This document shows, one piece after another, positions 16,893 to 26,276 of a DNA stretch of 64,000 bases (the first letter of the stretch is position 1; each line of letters starts with the position of its first letter). Made by a program: the position numbers and the translations under genes. Below the pieces are notes generated by a model that made no database searches, was not told the origin of the DNA, and worked only from the letters and a program-made list of their open reading frames with translations. Source of the DNA: Flagellimonas aurea (lineage in GTDB: Bacteria; Bacteroidota; Bacteroidia; Flavobacteriales; Flavobacteriaceae); NCBI RefSeq assembly GCF_017313785.1, contig NZ_JAFLNL010000002.1, positions 1-64,000 of the forward strand. Reading direction: 5' to 3'.

Positions 16893-18581
16893 TTAATTAT
16901 TGTTGAATGTCCAATCGTAATCTAGTCCTAATTCATTGATTTTAGCAAGGGTGGTTTGGTCTATCAAATTTGTACCTGGATTGTTTTGGAAATCGATATA
17001 ACCGAAAGTAGTTGAATTTAGCACGGCTTGATCGTAAATGAAAGAAATCATTTGGTCCAGCTCTGGTCCCAGAAACTGATTGCCGCCAACTTCAAAAACA
17101 AAAATATTGGGATTTTGGGTAATATCGATTTGACTAATGTTGTTATTCTCTATATTCAAACTTACCAATTCTGTATTTTGTGACAAATCCAAATCAGTCA
17201 ACAAATTATTCTCCATGAACAACTGTCTTAGCTTTAGGTTAGCCGTTAAATCAATCGTGGTTATTTGATTTCCATACAATTCTAGACTTCCCAATTCGGA
17301 ATTCTTGGACAGGTCAATCCCCGTAAGGTTATTTCTGCCCACTCTGATTTGACTTAAGTTTAAATTTTGTGAAACATCAATGTTGGTCAATGAATTATCA
17401 CTTAAATCAATTGATTCAAGAACTGAATTATTGGTAAAATCAAAAGTTGTAAAATTATTTTCACTCGCTAGAATGGCTTTTAACATAGGATTGTTGGAAA
17501 CATCCAAACTTGAAATTTGATTTCCGGACACAAATAAGGACTCTAGATCAGCATTTTCAGTGACATCTATTTGGGTCAACTGGTTATGTCTCGCCCAAAG
17601 CGTTTTTAAATTCACATTATTCGAAAGATTCAAATTTGTTATCTGATTATAACCAACACTCAATTTTTCCAGCGCAATATTATTGGAAGTGTCCAATGAT
17701 GTCAGTGCTCCTGCATAAAATTCGCATGTTTTCAGCAAAATCAGTTTATCGATTTCTGCGGATGTGATATTGCTTTCAAAGTTTTGTTCTTGATCACTGT
17801 TGTTAAAACTTAAATATTCTATGACCTCAACAGCTCCAGTTACTTTTATTTCATAAATGCCGTTCTCCTGGTATTGATGAACTAGCTCATTCTCAATATT
17901 AATTGTGTTTAGGGTAGACACATACTCTTCAATGGTTCCATCTCCCCAATCAATGGTATATTTTGAACCGGTCAATGACTTTAAAACAATTGTTTTGGAG
18001 GTAAGAACCGCTGAATCATCAACAGTCATTGTAAAAAAGTCTTCGGAATCAGGAAAGGGCAGTCCCGCTTCATCGTAACCAAATTCGACAAATGAGTAAC
18101 CATCCGCCCCAATATTTTCAACAGTTGTGGTTTCGGAATCCGCTGACTGAACCGTAAAACTATAGGGCAACGATGTTCCCGAGAACCGAGATAAGGCAGA
18201 GGTCGCAGTGGGAACCAAAGCAACCACTACGTCATCAGAATCCACCAGGACAAACTCTGTAAGGTTATAAGTGCCGGGGTCCAACATAACTTCTTCGGTC
18301 ACATAACCATCTCCTAGGGCAAGAACATCCAGCTTTTCAAAATCGAGTACTTGAACACCATTGTCGGTTTCAATGCTTATAAAGGCATATACCGGTACGT
18401 ATACCTTTCCCACACTGGAAGCAGTTTTGGCCGTTATTTCTTTATTGAAAATACTAAAGGATTGTCCTCCTTGTTCCACTGCTTGTGGCTCTTCCGGTCC
18501 ATCGGGGCCGATAGGGCCTTCACTCTCTGAACAGGAAACCATAAAAATGATCAACAATAGTAAATAGAAAGTTTGTTTCAT
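16893..18581 (-). CDS. LRR lipoprotein with PKD-like domain
   Basis: A surface or periplasmic lipoprotein of 562 residues; the lipobox MVSC puts the lipidated cysteine at about residue 17. After a DUF4493-like or unknown N-terminal region, a strand with DWGDGTIEEY around 210 resembles the PKD-like domain seen in the BspA-type gene at the left end of the window. Residues about 285-520 form regular 21-residue leucine-rich repeats of the pattern LxxLxLSxNxxLxxLDVSxN, like internalin and related bacterial LRRs. Such repeats bind proteins or glycans. There is no obvious partner gene. A 14-bp palindrome (AGGTTACTTAACCT) lies 9 bases before the start codon. Confidence 0.85.
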   Translation of the reverse strand: MKQTFYLLLLIIFMVSCSESEGPIGPDGPEEPQAVEQGGQSFSIFNKEITAKTASSVGKVYVPVYAFISIETDNGVQVLDFEKLDVLALGDGYVTEEVMLDPGTYNLTEFVLVDSDDVVVALVPTATSALSRFSGTSLPYSFTVQSADSETTTVENIGADGYSFVEFGYDEAGLPFPDSEDFFTMTVDDSAVLTSKTIVLKSLTGSKYTIDWGDGTIEEYVSTLNTINIENELVHQYQENGIYEIKVTGAVEVIEYLSFNNSDQEQNFESNITSAEIDKLILLKTCEFYAGALTSLDTSNNIALEKLSVGYNQITNLNLSNNVNLKTLWARHNQLTQIDVTENADLESLFVSGNQISSLDVSNNPMLKAILASENNFTTFDFTNNSVLESIDLSDNSLTNIDVSQNLNLSQIRVGRNNLTGIDLSKNSELGSLELYGNQITTIDLTANLKLRQLFMENNLLTDLDLSQNTELVSLNIENNNISQIDITQNPNIFVFEVGGNQFLGPELDQMISFIYDQAVLNSTTFGYIDFQNNPGTNLIDQTTLAKINELGLDYDWTFNNN

Positions 18582-18810
18582 GATAAAGGAAGGTTACTTA
18601 ACCTAACATGCAACTTGAATAGCAGGGCAAGATTGTCGTACAGAAAGAATCTTCTGAAGGGGTTCATGGTCAGGGTTAAGGTTGATTTTAATTTAATGTG
18701 CGTTCTAAAAGTAGGATTTTTCTTTGAAATATGGATTGGTTAGTCGCGAGACACTGTATTTTTCAGATGAAATACCGATGTATCCATCTAGATGCATACT
18801 ATACCTGAAT

Positions 18811-18840
18811 AAAAAAGCGCACCCAATGGTGCGCTTTAAT
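18811..18840 (-). terminator. Rho-independent terminator of the M13 peptidase gene
   Basis: Read leftward, a 10-bp stem (AAAGCGCACC and its complement) with a 4-base loop is followed by T-rich sequence (TTTTTTATT counting the stem end). It lies about 25 bases after the peptidase stop codon. Confidence 0.85.
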
Positions 18841-18862
18841 GTTTTAATCAAGATATGATTTC

Positions 18863-20878
18863 TTACCAGATCTTTATTCTTTCCTCTTCTGGTTTATAGT
18901 TTTCTTCTCCCTCCTTTACATCAAAAGCCTCGTAGAACGGAGTAAAATTCATCAAAGGACCGTTTACCCTCCAAATTGCAGGAGAGTGCGAATTGGTATT
19001 CACATAGTTCCTCATAAACTCATCACGTACTTTTACGCGCCAAATACGGGCAATGGACAAAAAGAATCGCTGATCGGGTGTATACCCTCCAATTTTTACG
19101 GTATCCTGTCCTTGCTCCGTCATTTTAAAGGCATCGTAAGCAATTGCGATTCCTCCATTGTCGGCTGTGTTTTCACCAATGGTCATGGCGCCCTTAAGGT
19201 GCACTGTGTCCAATACGGTGAAAGAGCTGTATCTATCAATCAATTGTTGGGTCTTGCCCTTGAATTTTTCCAAATCTGATTTGGTCCACCAGTTTTTCAG
19301 GTTTCCTTCGCCATCGTATTGCGAACCATTATCATCGAACGCATGGGTAAGTTCATGACCGATTACCATTCCGATACCGCCATAATTAACGGCGTCATCA
19401 GCGGCCATGTCAAAATAAGGGAACTGTAGAATCCCAGCAGGGAAAACAATCTCATTTAAAGAAGCATTGTAATACGCGGTTACGGTTGATGGCGTTGTGC
19501 CCCAAGCATCTTTATTGGGTGGCTTGTTAAGGTATTGGACGTTATACTGGTAATTGTTTTCCTGTAGGGCAACCACATTTTCAAAGTATTGGTCTCTTGC
19601 AATTTCAACATCATATTCCCTCCAAACATCTGGATATCCAATTTTCTTGGTGATGGCATACAATTTTTCCTTGGCCTTTGTTTTGGTGCTATCGCTCATC
19701 CAGTCCAGTTCGGACATTCTGTTTTCAAAGGCTTTTTGAAGATTATTTACCAAATCCAATACCCGTTGCTTCGCGGCTTCATCAAAATATCGTTTCACGT
19801 ACAATTGTCCCAAGGCAAAGCCTAGATTCCTATCAACCTGTTGGGCCATGATCTGTGCCCTTGGTTGTTGTTCGGACTGCCCCAACAAGACCTTGTTATA
19901 TTCAAAGAGGGCATCTTCGAACGGCACGCTCAAAAATCTGGAATAATTTTCCAAGGTATGCGCCTTTAGGTAGGTTTTCCAATCATTCACAGAAAGGCTT
20001 CCAAGCAAATTGTCCAACTTATCATAATACGCGGGCTGTCTCACATTGATGGAATCTGCCTCTAATTCCAATTTTGTAAGCATAGATGCCCAATCAATAT
20101 TAGGGTTTGATGCAGTAATAGAAGAAACCGCCAATTTATGATAGTTGGCCTGTGGGTCTCTTCTTTCGATACGGGTCTTATGCGATTCTGCCAGTTGTTT
20201 TTCTATTTCGTACACTGTTTCTGCTTTTTCGGCACCATCTTCAATATCCGTTAAATCGAATAAGGTTGCCAAATAAGTTTTGTAAGCTTCCTGAATGCCA
20301 ACTGTTGATTCATCTATCTTAAAATAATAATCCCTGTCCGGCAGTCCCAAACCTGATTGTCCGGCATGTAAAATATTGATTTGACTGTTTTTGTTATCGG
20401 GTGCCACACGCAGTCCCATGATGGAATTATTTCCCTTGGAAATTTGTTCAGTGACAAAATCGACCAACTCCTTTTTGGTGGTAATTGCATCGATTTCTTC
20501 CAAAATAGGCTTTATGGGTTCATATCCACGTTGGTTAAGGGTAGCCGTGTCCATCCCTGATGCAAAGAAATCACCCACTTTTTGTTCCACGGTGCCTTTT
20601 TCGTGCTCGGAGGATGAAACTTCTTCCAAAATATTCTGCAGCAATTGGCGCTGTGGTATGTTTAAGAAACTATAGGAGCCTACACCGACCTGATCATCGG
20701 CAATTTGGATGGTATCGTACCATGTTTTGTTCACATGGTCGAAAAAATTGTCGCCCGGTTTTATGGACTCCGTGATTACTGTAAACGCAATTTTGGACGG
20801 TTCTTTTTCTTGCTTTTTTTCCTGTTGACAAGATAGCAACAGCATGCCCGCGAGGGCCATTGTTATTGAGTATTTCAT
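18863..20878 (-). CDS. M13 family zinc endopeptidase lipoprotein (neprilysin/PepO-like)
   Basis: A 671-residue zinc peptidase of the neprilysin family that cleaves oligopeptides. The zinc motif HELTHAFDD lies at about residue 500 and the third ligand region ENTADNGG about 60 residues later; both are intact, and the C-terminal W-R-V-N-G segment is typical. The ATG start giving MKYSITMALAGMLLLSC is preferred because it directly yields a lipoprotein signal; a TTG seven codons upstream overlaps the -7 box. It is expected in the periplasm or at the outer surface. It forms a single-gene unit with its own promoter and terminator. Confidence 0.93.
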   Translation of the reverse strand: MKYSITMALAGMLLLSCQQEKKQEKEPSKIAFTVITESIKPGDNFFDHVNKTWYDTIQIADDQVGVGSYSFLNIPQRQLLQNILEEVSSSEHEKGTVEQKVGDFFASGMDTATLNQRGYEPIKPILEEIDAITTKKELVDFVTEQISKGNNSIMGLRVAPDNKNSQINILHAGQSGLGLPDRDYYFKIDESTVGIQEAYKTYLATLFDLTDIEDGAEKAETVYEIEKQLAESHKTRIERRDPQANYHKLAVSSITASNPNIDWASMLTKLELEADSINVRQPAYYDKLDNLLGSLSVNDWKTYLKAHTLENYSRFLSVPFEDALFEYNKVLLGQSEQQPRAQIMAQQVDRNLGFALGQLYVKRYFDEAAKQRVLDLVNNLQKAFENRMSELDWMSDSTKTKAKEKLYAITKKIGYPDVWREYDVEIARDQYFENVVALQENNYQYNVQYLNKPPNKDAWGTTPSTVTAYYNASLNEIVFPAGILQFPYFDMAADDAVNYGGIGMVIGHELTHAFDDNGSQYDGEGNLKNWWTKSDLEKFKGKTQQLIDRYSSFTVLDTVHLKGAMTIGENTADNGGIAIAYDAFKMTEQGQDTVKIGGYTPDQRFFLSIARIWRVKVRDEFMRNYVNTNSHSPAIWRVNGPLMNFTPFYEAFDVKEGEENYKPEEERIKIW

Positions 20879-20896
20879 AGGGTTGGTATATTTACT

Positions 20897-20904
20897 CAAA
20901 TATA
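20897..20904 (-). promoter_or_regulatory. TAnnTTTG -7 box of the M13 peptidase gene
   Basis: Read leftward the sequence TATATTTG matches the Bacteroidota -7 consensus exactly. It lies 19 bases upstream of the ATG chosen for the peptidase. No well-spaced -33 TTTG is present, so the call is tentative. Confidence 0.4.
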
Positions 20905-20997
20905 CCTATTTATCAAAAGTTGTTCTTTGGCAAGCATGCCAAAAATTAGTTAAGGAATTTATAAAAACTTAAGGGTAGAATATTTGATTATGGACCA

Positions 20998-21031
20998 TTT
21001 GAGCCAAGAAATTTCTGACTAATTAGATTTG
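20998..21031 (+). promoter_or_regulatory. Candidate promoter of the DUF3857 gene
   Basis: TTTG at 20998-21001 and TAGATTTG at 21024-21031 match the -33 and -7 consensus of Bacteroidota promoters, with a 22-base spacer at the long end of the normal range. The start codon follows about 42 bases later. Confidence 0.55.
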
Positions 21032-21073
21032 TTTGCTATTTTAGGGTAACATAACCATTATCAAACTAACCAA

Positions 21074-23146
21074 ATGTATAAGCCAATTACCCTAATCATA
21101 CTATTTTTATCTTTTTATCTCCCCTACTGTCAAGTTTCAATTACCAAAGAGCCTTCTTGGATAATTAACGAAGAATACAACCCTAATGCAGTAGCGCCTG
21201 AAAATGGCCTTTATGGAGGCACTCATGTTCTGTTGTATACCGAACAAGTACATGTTGACCGTGAGGAAGCTTACATTAAAAATGTAGCAAAGGCCGTAGA
21301 GTACAGTGGTATACAAACTATCTCTAGTGTTGTTGCAGATTACGACCCCAGCTACCAAGAATTAAGGTTCCATCATATCGATGTAATCAGAAATGGGAAA
21401 AGGATTAATAGATTAAATCAACAGGATATTCAAACCGCCCGACGTGAAACCAATGCTGAAAGTTATATTTATGATGGTTCCATTTCTGCTTTTGTGAATA
21501 TACCAGATGTGAGAATTGGAGATATTGTTGTTTATAGTTATAGTGTGAAGGGGTTTAACCCTATTCAAAAGAATAAGTTCTCCACTAGTTTCGTTTTGAA
21601 TTCTACCCAACCTATAGACCGAATTTCAGCACATGTTTTTTCCAAAAATCCGTTACATTATAAAATGCTCAATTCGGATTTGGTGGCTGACCTTGAGAAA
21701 AAAGGGGGCATTAACCATTATAAATGGTTCCAAAAAAGCGTTCCCGCAATACTAATGGAGGAACAAACACCGTCTTGGTATATCCAAAATGAAACTGTTT
21801 TGGTTACCGAATATGATTCTTGGGACCAAGTCATCGATTGGGGTGAAAATATTTTCACTTTTGAAGAACCTTTGAGCCAAGAGCTTCAACAAGCCATTTC
21901 TAAAATTGAGATCAACAATAAAACGGAAGGGGAGCGTATTAAATCTGCTTTATCATTCGTTCAAAATGAGGTGAGATATCTTGCCATTTCTTCAGGTATA
22001 GGAGGATATAAACCTAACCCTCCGAACAAGGTCATGGAACAGCGTTTCGGTGACTGTAAGGACAAAAGTGTTCTTTTCGCCACTATGCTCAACCAAATGG
22101 GTATTGAGGCCCACCCTACATTGGTAAATACTACCCTAAAACGGGAGTTGCCAAATCTTTCTCCATCATCCAAAATATTTGATCATTGTATTGTAAAAGT
22201 GGTGGACAAAAATGGTTCAACTTTATGGTACGACCCAACACTTACCGACCAAGGTGGCACCTATGCCAATACTTATATACCAGATTATAGATATGGTTTG
22301 GTCCTGGACCAAAATATGTCAGACTTGGACACCATAACTGATTTTCGAAGTAATATGATTGAAACTTTTAGCACCTTCACCTTGGAAGAAGGAGGTTTGG
22401 GTGCTGACCTAGAGGTTCGTACGCAATACTACGAAGGTGAAGCCGATTTTATGCGTTCCATATTTCGAAATAATAGTAAAGACCTTATTCAACAGGAGTT
22501 GATGTCCTATTACTCAGATAATTATGGGAAGGTTTCATCTTTGGCTCCTCCAACCATTGAAGATGATACCATCAAAAATGAATTCCTGTTGTTGGAGCGT
22601 TATCATTTGGACTCCATTTGGAGCCCATCCGTAGAAAAGACAAACACTATGAATTTATCAATCTTTCCCAACGGATTAATCTCCAATTTAAGCATGCCAA
22701 CCCAGTTGCAGCGATTAACACCATATGCACTTACCTATCCTTTCGTTCGAAAGGAACATATTAAAGTTAAATTAGCTGAGGCCATAAGGGTTAAACCTGA
22801 AAATGTGACTATTAATTCAGATTATTTTTATTATGATTTTAATTCCAAGTATGACGCAAAGGAAAAGATTATTGATTTGGATTATTACTATAAACATCAA
22901 AATGACCATGTCCCTGTTTCAGGATTTGACACCTATTACAACGATATGGTCAAATTAGATCAAAACATCGGATACCTTATTTTCACCAGCAATGATACTC
23001 TTTCCTCTTCAACCTACTCCTTGGGCTACTCCTTGGGAACCATTATTGGTATTGGAATCATAATTGCCATCCCTGTTGGATTGATAGCATTGATAATCAT
23101 TCTTGTTGTCCGGTATAATAAACGTAAAACAGCCAATCCGTCTTAA
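21074..23146 (+). CDS. DUF3857 transglutaminase-like exported protein
   Basis: A 690-residue exported protein with a signal peptide at residues 1-19. The first half is a DUF3857 domain (FHHIDVIRNGKRINRL, IPDVRIGDIVVYSYSVKG). A transglutaminase-like core follows at about 290-400 with the catalytic triad in place: Cys in RFGDCKDKSVLFATML, His in FDHCIVKV and Asp in LWYDPTL. A membrane segment near 658-684 followed by RYNKRK anchors the C-terminus, so the body faces the periplasm. Family members are common in Bacteroidota and are thought to be peptidases or cross-linking enzymes; no substrate is established. It is a single gene. Confidence 0.9.
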   Translation: MYKPITLIILFLSFYLPYCQVSITKEPSWIINEEYNPNAVAPENGLYGGTHVLLYTEQVHVDREEAYIKNVAKAVEYSGIQTISSVVADYDPSYQELRFHHIDVIRNGKRINRLNQQDIQTARRETNAESYIYDGSISAFVNIPDVRIGDIVVYSYSVKGFNPIQKNKFSTSFVLNSTQPIDRISAHVFSKNPLHYKMLNSDLVADLEKKGGINHYKWFQKSVPAILMEEQTPSWYIQNETVLVTEYDSWDQVIDWGENIFTFEEPLSQELQQAISKIEINNKTEGERIKSALSFVQNEVRYLAISSGIGGYKPNPPNKVMEQRFGDCKDKSVLFATMLNQMGIEAHPTLVNTTLKRELPNLSPSSKIFDHCIVKVVDKNGSTLWYDPTLTDQGGTYANTYIPDYRYGLVLDQNMSDLDTITDFRSNMIETFSTFTLEEGGLGADLEVRTQYYEGEADFMRSIFRNNSKDLIQQELMSYYSDNYGKVSSLAPPTIEDDTIKNEFLLLERYHLDSIWSPSVEKTNTMNLSIFPNGLISNLSMPTQLQRLTPYALTYPFVRKEHIKVKLAEAIRVKPENVTINSDYFYYDFNSKYDAKEKIIDLDYYYKHQNDHVPVSGFDTYYNDMVKLDQNIGYLIFTSNDTLSSSTYSLGYSLGTIIGIGIIIAIPVGLIALIIILVVRYNKRKTANPS

Positions 23147-23210
23147 TATAGGATGGTCGACAAGTTAAAATTGTAACTCTGAAAATCCTTTCGGTCACGC
23201 ATGTGGAACC

Positions 23211-23242
23211 ATGTAAATTGAGGTTGAAACCTCAATTTACAT
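23211..23242. terminator. 15-bp inverted repeat between converging genes
   Basis: ATGTAAATTGAGGTT and its exact complement are separated by only two bases. It lies in the space between two converging genes, where a bidirectional terminator is expected, but neither side has a clear T-run, so termination is inferred from position. Confidence 0.5.
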
Positions 23243-23270
23243 AATGTCCAAATTTTTAATCTATTGGTAG

Positions 23271-24548
23271 CTAAGCTAGTTCTTTGACAAGACTCAAAGC
23301 CCTATCGATTTCTTCCTTGGAGTTATAAATATGAACGGAATGCCGTATCATTTCGTTGCCTACCGAACGGGGCTGTAAACGTTCCTTGTCCCACATATAT
23401 TTTTGCAGGTCAGGGCCGCTCATGCCTGTAACCCCGTAGGTGGTGATTCCTGCCGCCATATCCTCGTTGGTAGATGAATAAAACGTGACGTTTTTTATTT
23501 CCTTAAGGCCATCCCTGAGATATTTGCCGAGTTCCTTCACACGGGCCAACCATACATCATGACCAATGGTATTGAAGAAATCCACAGCGGCATCATACCC
23601 CGCCATCAGTCCTGCATTTCCCGTTCCGTTCTGCATCAAACGGAAACCATGATCCTCTTGATTGTCCCAATTATAGCTGGCAATGGTGGTCCAAATATCG
23701 CCCACTACATCTTTATTGATATAGAGCAATCCACTGCCCGAAGGAGCTAACAACCATTTGTGCAGGCTGGAGTAATACGCATCGCAACCGATGTCCTTAA
23801 CATCCACGGGTATCTGCCCCACGCATTGAGCACCATCCAAAACGGTGAAAATGCCACGTTTTTTCGCTTCCGCACAGATTTCCTTCACAGGCATTACGGT
23901 TCCGAAGCCTGAAATTATATGGGGTACGGCTATTACTTTGGTCTTGGGTGTGACTTCCTTAAAAATGGCATCCACGATTTCTTGGGGGTCGTTCGCAAGT
24001 TCGGGCATGGTGGCCTGTTTGTACACACAGCCTTTACGTTTGGCCAACAATTGCCAGGCTCCGAATCCGCCCCCGTGTTCCTGATTGGTATTGAGCAGTT
24101 CGTCGCCTTCCTGTAAATTGAGGCCCATCCCCACGTAGTTCATACCGAACGTAGCGTTTTGTGTCAGGGAAATTTCCTTGAAATCACAGTTGATGATCTT
24201 GCCCAGCTTGGTACGCAGGTCTTCGTAGGGAAAATAGCCCGTCAACAATTCGGGTCCCGAACCATTTTTATAGTCCACCGTAGCCGCTTCTACGTTCCAG
24301 TGCATCATGTGGTCGAACATTTTGTCGAGTACATAGCCTGGGGGCGGTCCCATGGTGCCGTTGTTAAAGTAGGTCTGGCCTTCTTTTAAGGGAAACTGTT
24401 TGCGGACCATTTTCCAATACGCCTCATCTTTGGGTGCATTGGTTTTTAGAGATGAGATGGACCAATCTTTTTGGGGGTCAAAAGAGATCAACGGTAACGA
24501 CATCATGGCCGCTGCTCCCTGCTTCAGAAATTTTCTACGTTGTGACAT
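23271..24548 (-). CDS. Tat-exported class V aminotransferase-fold PLP enzyme
   Basis: A PLP-dependent enzyme of the cysteine desulfurase/isopenicillin-N epimerase-like class V group, 425 residues. The start is placed at the ATG giving MSQRRKFLKQGAAAMMS, since this puts a twin-arginine signal (SQRRKFLKQ) at the N-terminus; another ATG lies ten codons earlier. The PLP lysine is in SSLHKWLLAPSGSGLLY, and the upstream Asp and Gln in TVLDGAQCVGQIPVD are the expected cofactor contacts. It should therefore fold with its cofactor in the cytoplasm and be exported to the periplasm. Reaction and substrate are unknown. A YdeI-like gene lies 36 bases upstream on the same strand. Confidence 0.88.
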   Translation of the reverse strand: MSQRRKFLKQGAAAMMSLPLISFDPQKDWSISSLKTNAPKDEAYWKMVRKQFPLKEGQTYFNNGTMGPPPGYVLDKMFDHMMHWNVEAATVDYKNGSGPELLTGYFPYEDLRTKLGKIINCDFKEISLTQNATFGMNYVGMGLNLQEGDELLNTNQEHGGGFGAWQLLAKRKGCVYKQATMPELANDPQEIVDAIFKEVTPKTKVIAVPHIISGFGTVMPVKEICAEAKKRGIFTVLDGAQCVGQIPVDVKDIGCDAYYSSLHKWLLAPSGSGLLYINKDVVGDIWTTIASYNWDNQEDHGFRLMQNGTGNAGLMAGYDAAVDFFNTIGHDVWLARVKELGKYLRDGLKEIKNVTFYSSTNEDMAAGITTYGVTGMSGPDLQKYMWDKERLQPRSVGNEMIRHSVHIYNSKEEIDRALSLVKELA

Positions 24549-24584
24549 ATGGGTTGATTGTTGATTGAACATTGACATTGTTCG

Positions 24585-25205
24585 TCAGTCATGAAAACCG
24601 AGTCCTTTCAATATCTTGGGAATATACTTCTCCACACGAGATGCGCGGGTCTTTGACTGTTTCGCCCCTGCAAAATAGAGCAAATAGCCTTTTTGTCTGC
24701 CTGGAGTCAATGCTTCGAACGCTTCTTTCAAATCGGCATCGGTATCCAAACGTTCTTGAAACTCTTCGGGAACATCATATTCCGAAATATTTTTAAAGTT
24801 CACCTTCAAACCCTTTTCATCGGCTTCAATGGCCTCAAAAATATAGGCCTTCAACACATCTTCAAGTGCAGCGATTTCTTCCACTTGAGTGAACCGCACC
24901 ACTCGCCCTGCTTGGGAATTCTTTCCAGGCTTTTCCAAAATCCCATGTTCATCTTTTAAAAGTGCCCCCTTAAAAAAACTCAGCGTCGCACTTTCTTTAA
25001 AGGCCACGACCATAACTATGGTATGGCCGTTATGGGTATAGCAGGGCACTTTCCATTTTAATTCCTCCGTTAATCCACAACTCAAAACGAGTTGCCTTAG
25101 GTATCTGAGTTCCTCTTGCCAAGTATGCACCTTACAATTCGGTGTGCCGACCAGCGAACATCTACCGCATCCTTCCTGCAAATACGAGTCAATTTCGGGA
25201 TTCAT
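24585..25205 (-). CDS. YdeI/DUF1801-like protein with Cys-rich N-terminus
   Basis: A cytoplasmic 206-residue protein of the YdeI/OmpD-associated family (DUF1801-like fold then a YdeI helical tail). The core motifs LTEELKWKVPCYTHNGHTI and LTPGRQKGYLLYFAGAKQSK are shared with a paralog 365 bases upstream (25570-26151). Unlike the paralog it has an added N-terminal cysteine cluster, GCGRC and PNCKVH, which could bind metal. It overlaps the upstream VOC gene by four bases (ATGA), so the two are translationally coupled. Biochemical function of the family is not known; related proteins are linked to antimicrobial peptide or iron responses in some species. Confidence 0.83.
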   Translation of the reverse strand: MNPEIDSYLQEGCGRCSLVGTPNCKVHTWQEELRYLRQLVLSCGLTEELKWKVPCYTHNGHTIVMVVAFKESATLSFFKGALLKDEHGILEKPGKNSQAGRVVRFTQVEEIAALEDVLKAYIFEAIEADEKGLKVNFKNISEYDVPEEFQERLDTDADLKEAFEALTPGRQKGYLLYFAGAKQSKTRASRVEKYIPKILKGLGFHD

Positions 25206-25546
25206 AGGTGTGACAAAAGATTAATTGTGGCCCCATTGGGGTCTTTTACAAAGAATCGGCGTACACCCCAACTCTCGTTCCTTAATTCGTAAACTATACT
25301 GAACTTATTTTCTTGGGCCTGCTTGTACAATTGGTCCACGTTGGACACCTCGATGGATATAAAGGATGCGTCAACTATGGGCTTATCATTCTTAAAGATA
25401 TTGATTTGCGCCGTTGGATTTTCTTTCGAGGCAAATGTTATGACCCATCCAATATCCATCACCAATTCCATCCCTAGGAAATCCATATAAAACAATTTGC
25501 TTGCTTCGAGGTCATTGGAATGGATGTTGGGAACAATTCTACGCAT
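25202..25546 (-). CDS. Glyoxalase/VOC superfamily protein
   Basis: A small 114-residue vicinal-oxygen-chelate fold protein with two beta-alpha-beta-beta-beta modules, starting RIVPNIHSNDLEASKLFYMDFLGMEL and ending VKDPNGATINLLSHL. This is the pattern of glyoxalase/bleomycin-resistance type proteins. The first module's metal His may be present in NIHSND; the family's last Glu is not evident at the end of the second module, so catalysis is uncertain. It overlaps the YdeI-like gene by 4 bases and lies 23 bases after the other YdeI paralog, forming a compact three-gene operon. Confidence 0.85.
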   Translation of the reverse strand: MRRIVPNIHSNDLEASKLFYMDFLGMELVMDIGWVITFASKENPTAQINIFKNDKPIVDASFISIEVSNVDQLYKQAQENKFSIVYELRNESWGVRRFFVKDPNGATINLLSHL

Positions 25547-25569
25547 TGCTACAAGGATTTATTTAAAAA

Positions 25570-26151
25570 CTACTGTTCGTTATGTCCTTTCCCTTCAAAA
25601 ATTTTGGGGATGGATTTTTCAATTCTGGTTATTCTGGTCTTGGATTGTTTGGCTTGGGAAATATGGAGCATATACCCGCGTTGTCGACCCGGCGTCAATG
25701 CCTCAAATGCTGATTTGAACTCTGTATCCGAATCCATTTTCTTCTGAAGCTCTTCGGGCATATCAAACTCGGAAGTCTTTTTTAGCTTTACTTCCAAACC
25801 TGCTTTTTCCACTTCAATAGCTTCATAGATATAAGCTTTTAGAATTTTTTCTTGTTCTATAATTTCTTCAACATCAGTAAATCTAATCTGGCGTGCGGAC
25901 TGCACATTCTCGGTCTGTTGCACTAAAATATGTTCTGTATCCTTCAACAAAACGCCTTTATGAAACAACAAAGCGCAATATTCCTTAAAGCCATGAATCA
26001 AAAAAATATTGTTGTCATTCAAGGTATAGCAGGGCTTGCCCCATTTAAGCTCTTCGGTCAAACCTGTGTCGAGCGCAATTCTTCGTAATTCCCTGAATGC
26101 ATTTTGCCATTGGGATGGCTTTTCAAAAAAGAAATCAACTTTTGGGTTCAT
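25570..26151 (-). CDS. YdeI/DUF1801-like protein, second paralog
   Basis: A 193-residue cytoplasmic protein closely resembling the gene at 24585-25205 across its full core (LTEELKWGKPCYTLNDNNIF, LTPGRQRGYMLHISQAKQSK). It lacks the N-terminal cysteine cluster of that paralog and begins directly with MNPKVDFFFEKPSQWQ. It is probably the first gene of an operon with the VOC gene and the second YdeI copy. The pair looks like a local duplication followed by divergence. The function is unknown. Confidence 0.83.
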   Translation of the reverse strand: MNPKVDFFFEKPSQWQNAFRELRRIALDTGLTEELKWGKPCYTLNDNNIFLIHGFKEYCALLFHKGVLLKDTEHILVQQTENVQSARQIRFTDVEEIIEQEKILKAYIYEAIEVEKAGLEVKLKKTSEFDMPEELQKKMDSDTEFKSAFEALTPGRQRGYMLHISQAKQSKTRITRIEKSIPKIFEGKGHNEQ

Positions 26152-26276
26152 GATATTTATTTTTGAGGGTTCCTTTCAAAGGAAATGCAAATTCTTTGAA
26201 AATTTGGCATCACTTCTCTCCTTTTTGCTTCATTACCTTTAAACAATCCCTTAAATTTAAGTGCTAATTCAAAACA

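Noticed and set aside
20879..20899. Extended TTG start for the M13 peptidase
   Set aside because: The TTG lies inside a TAnnTTTG promoter box, and the downstream ATG gives a clean lipoprotein signal.
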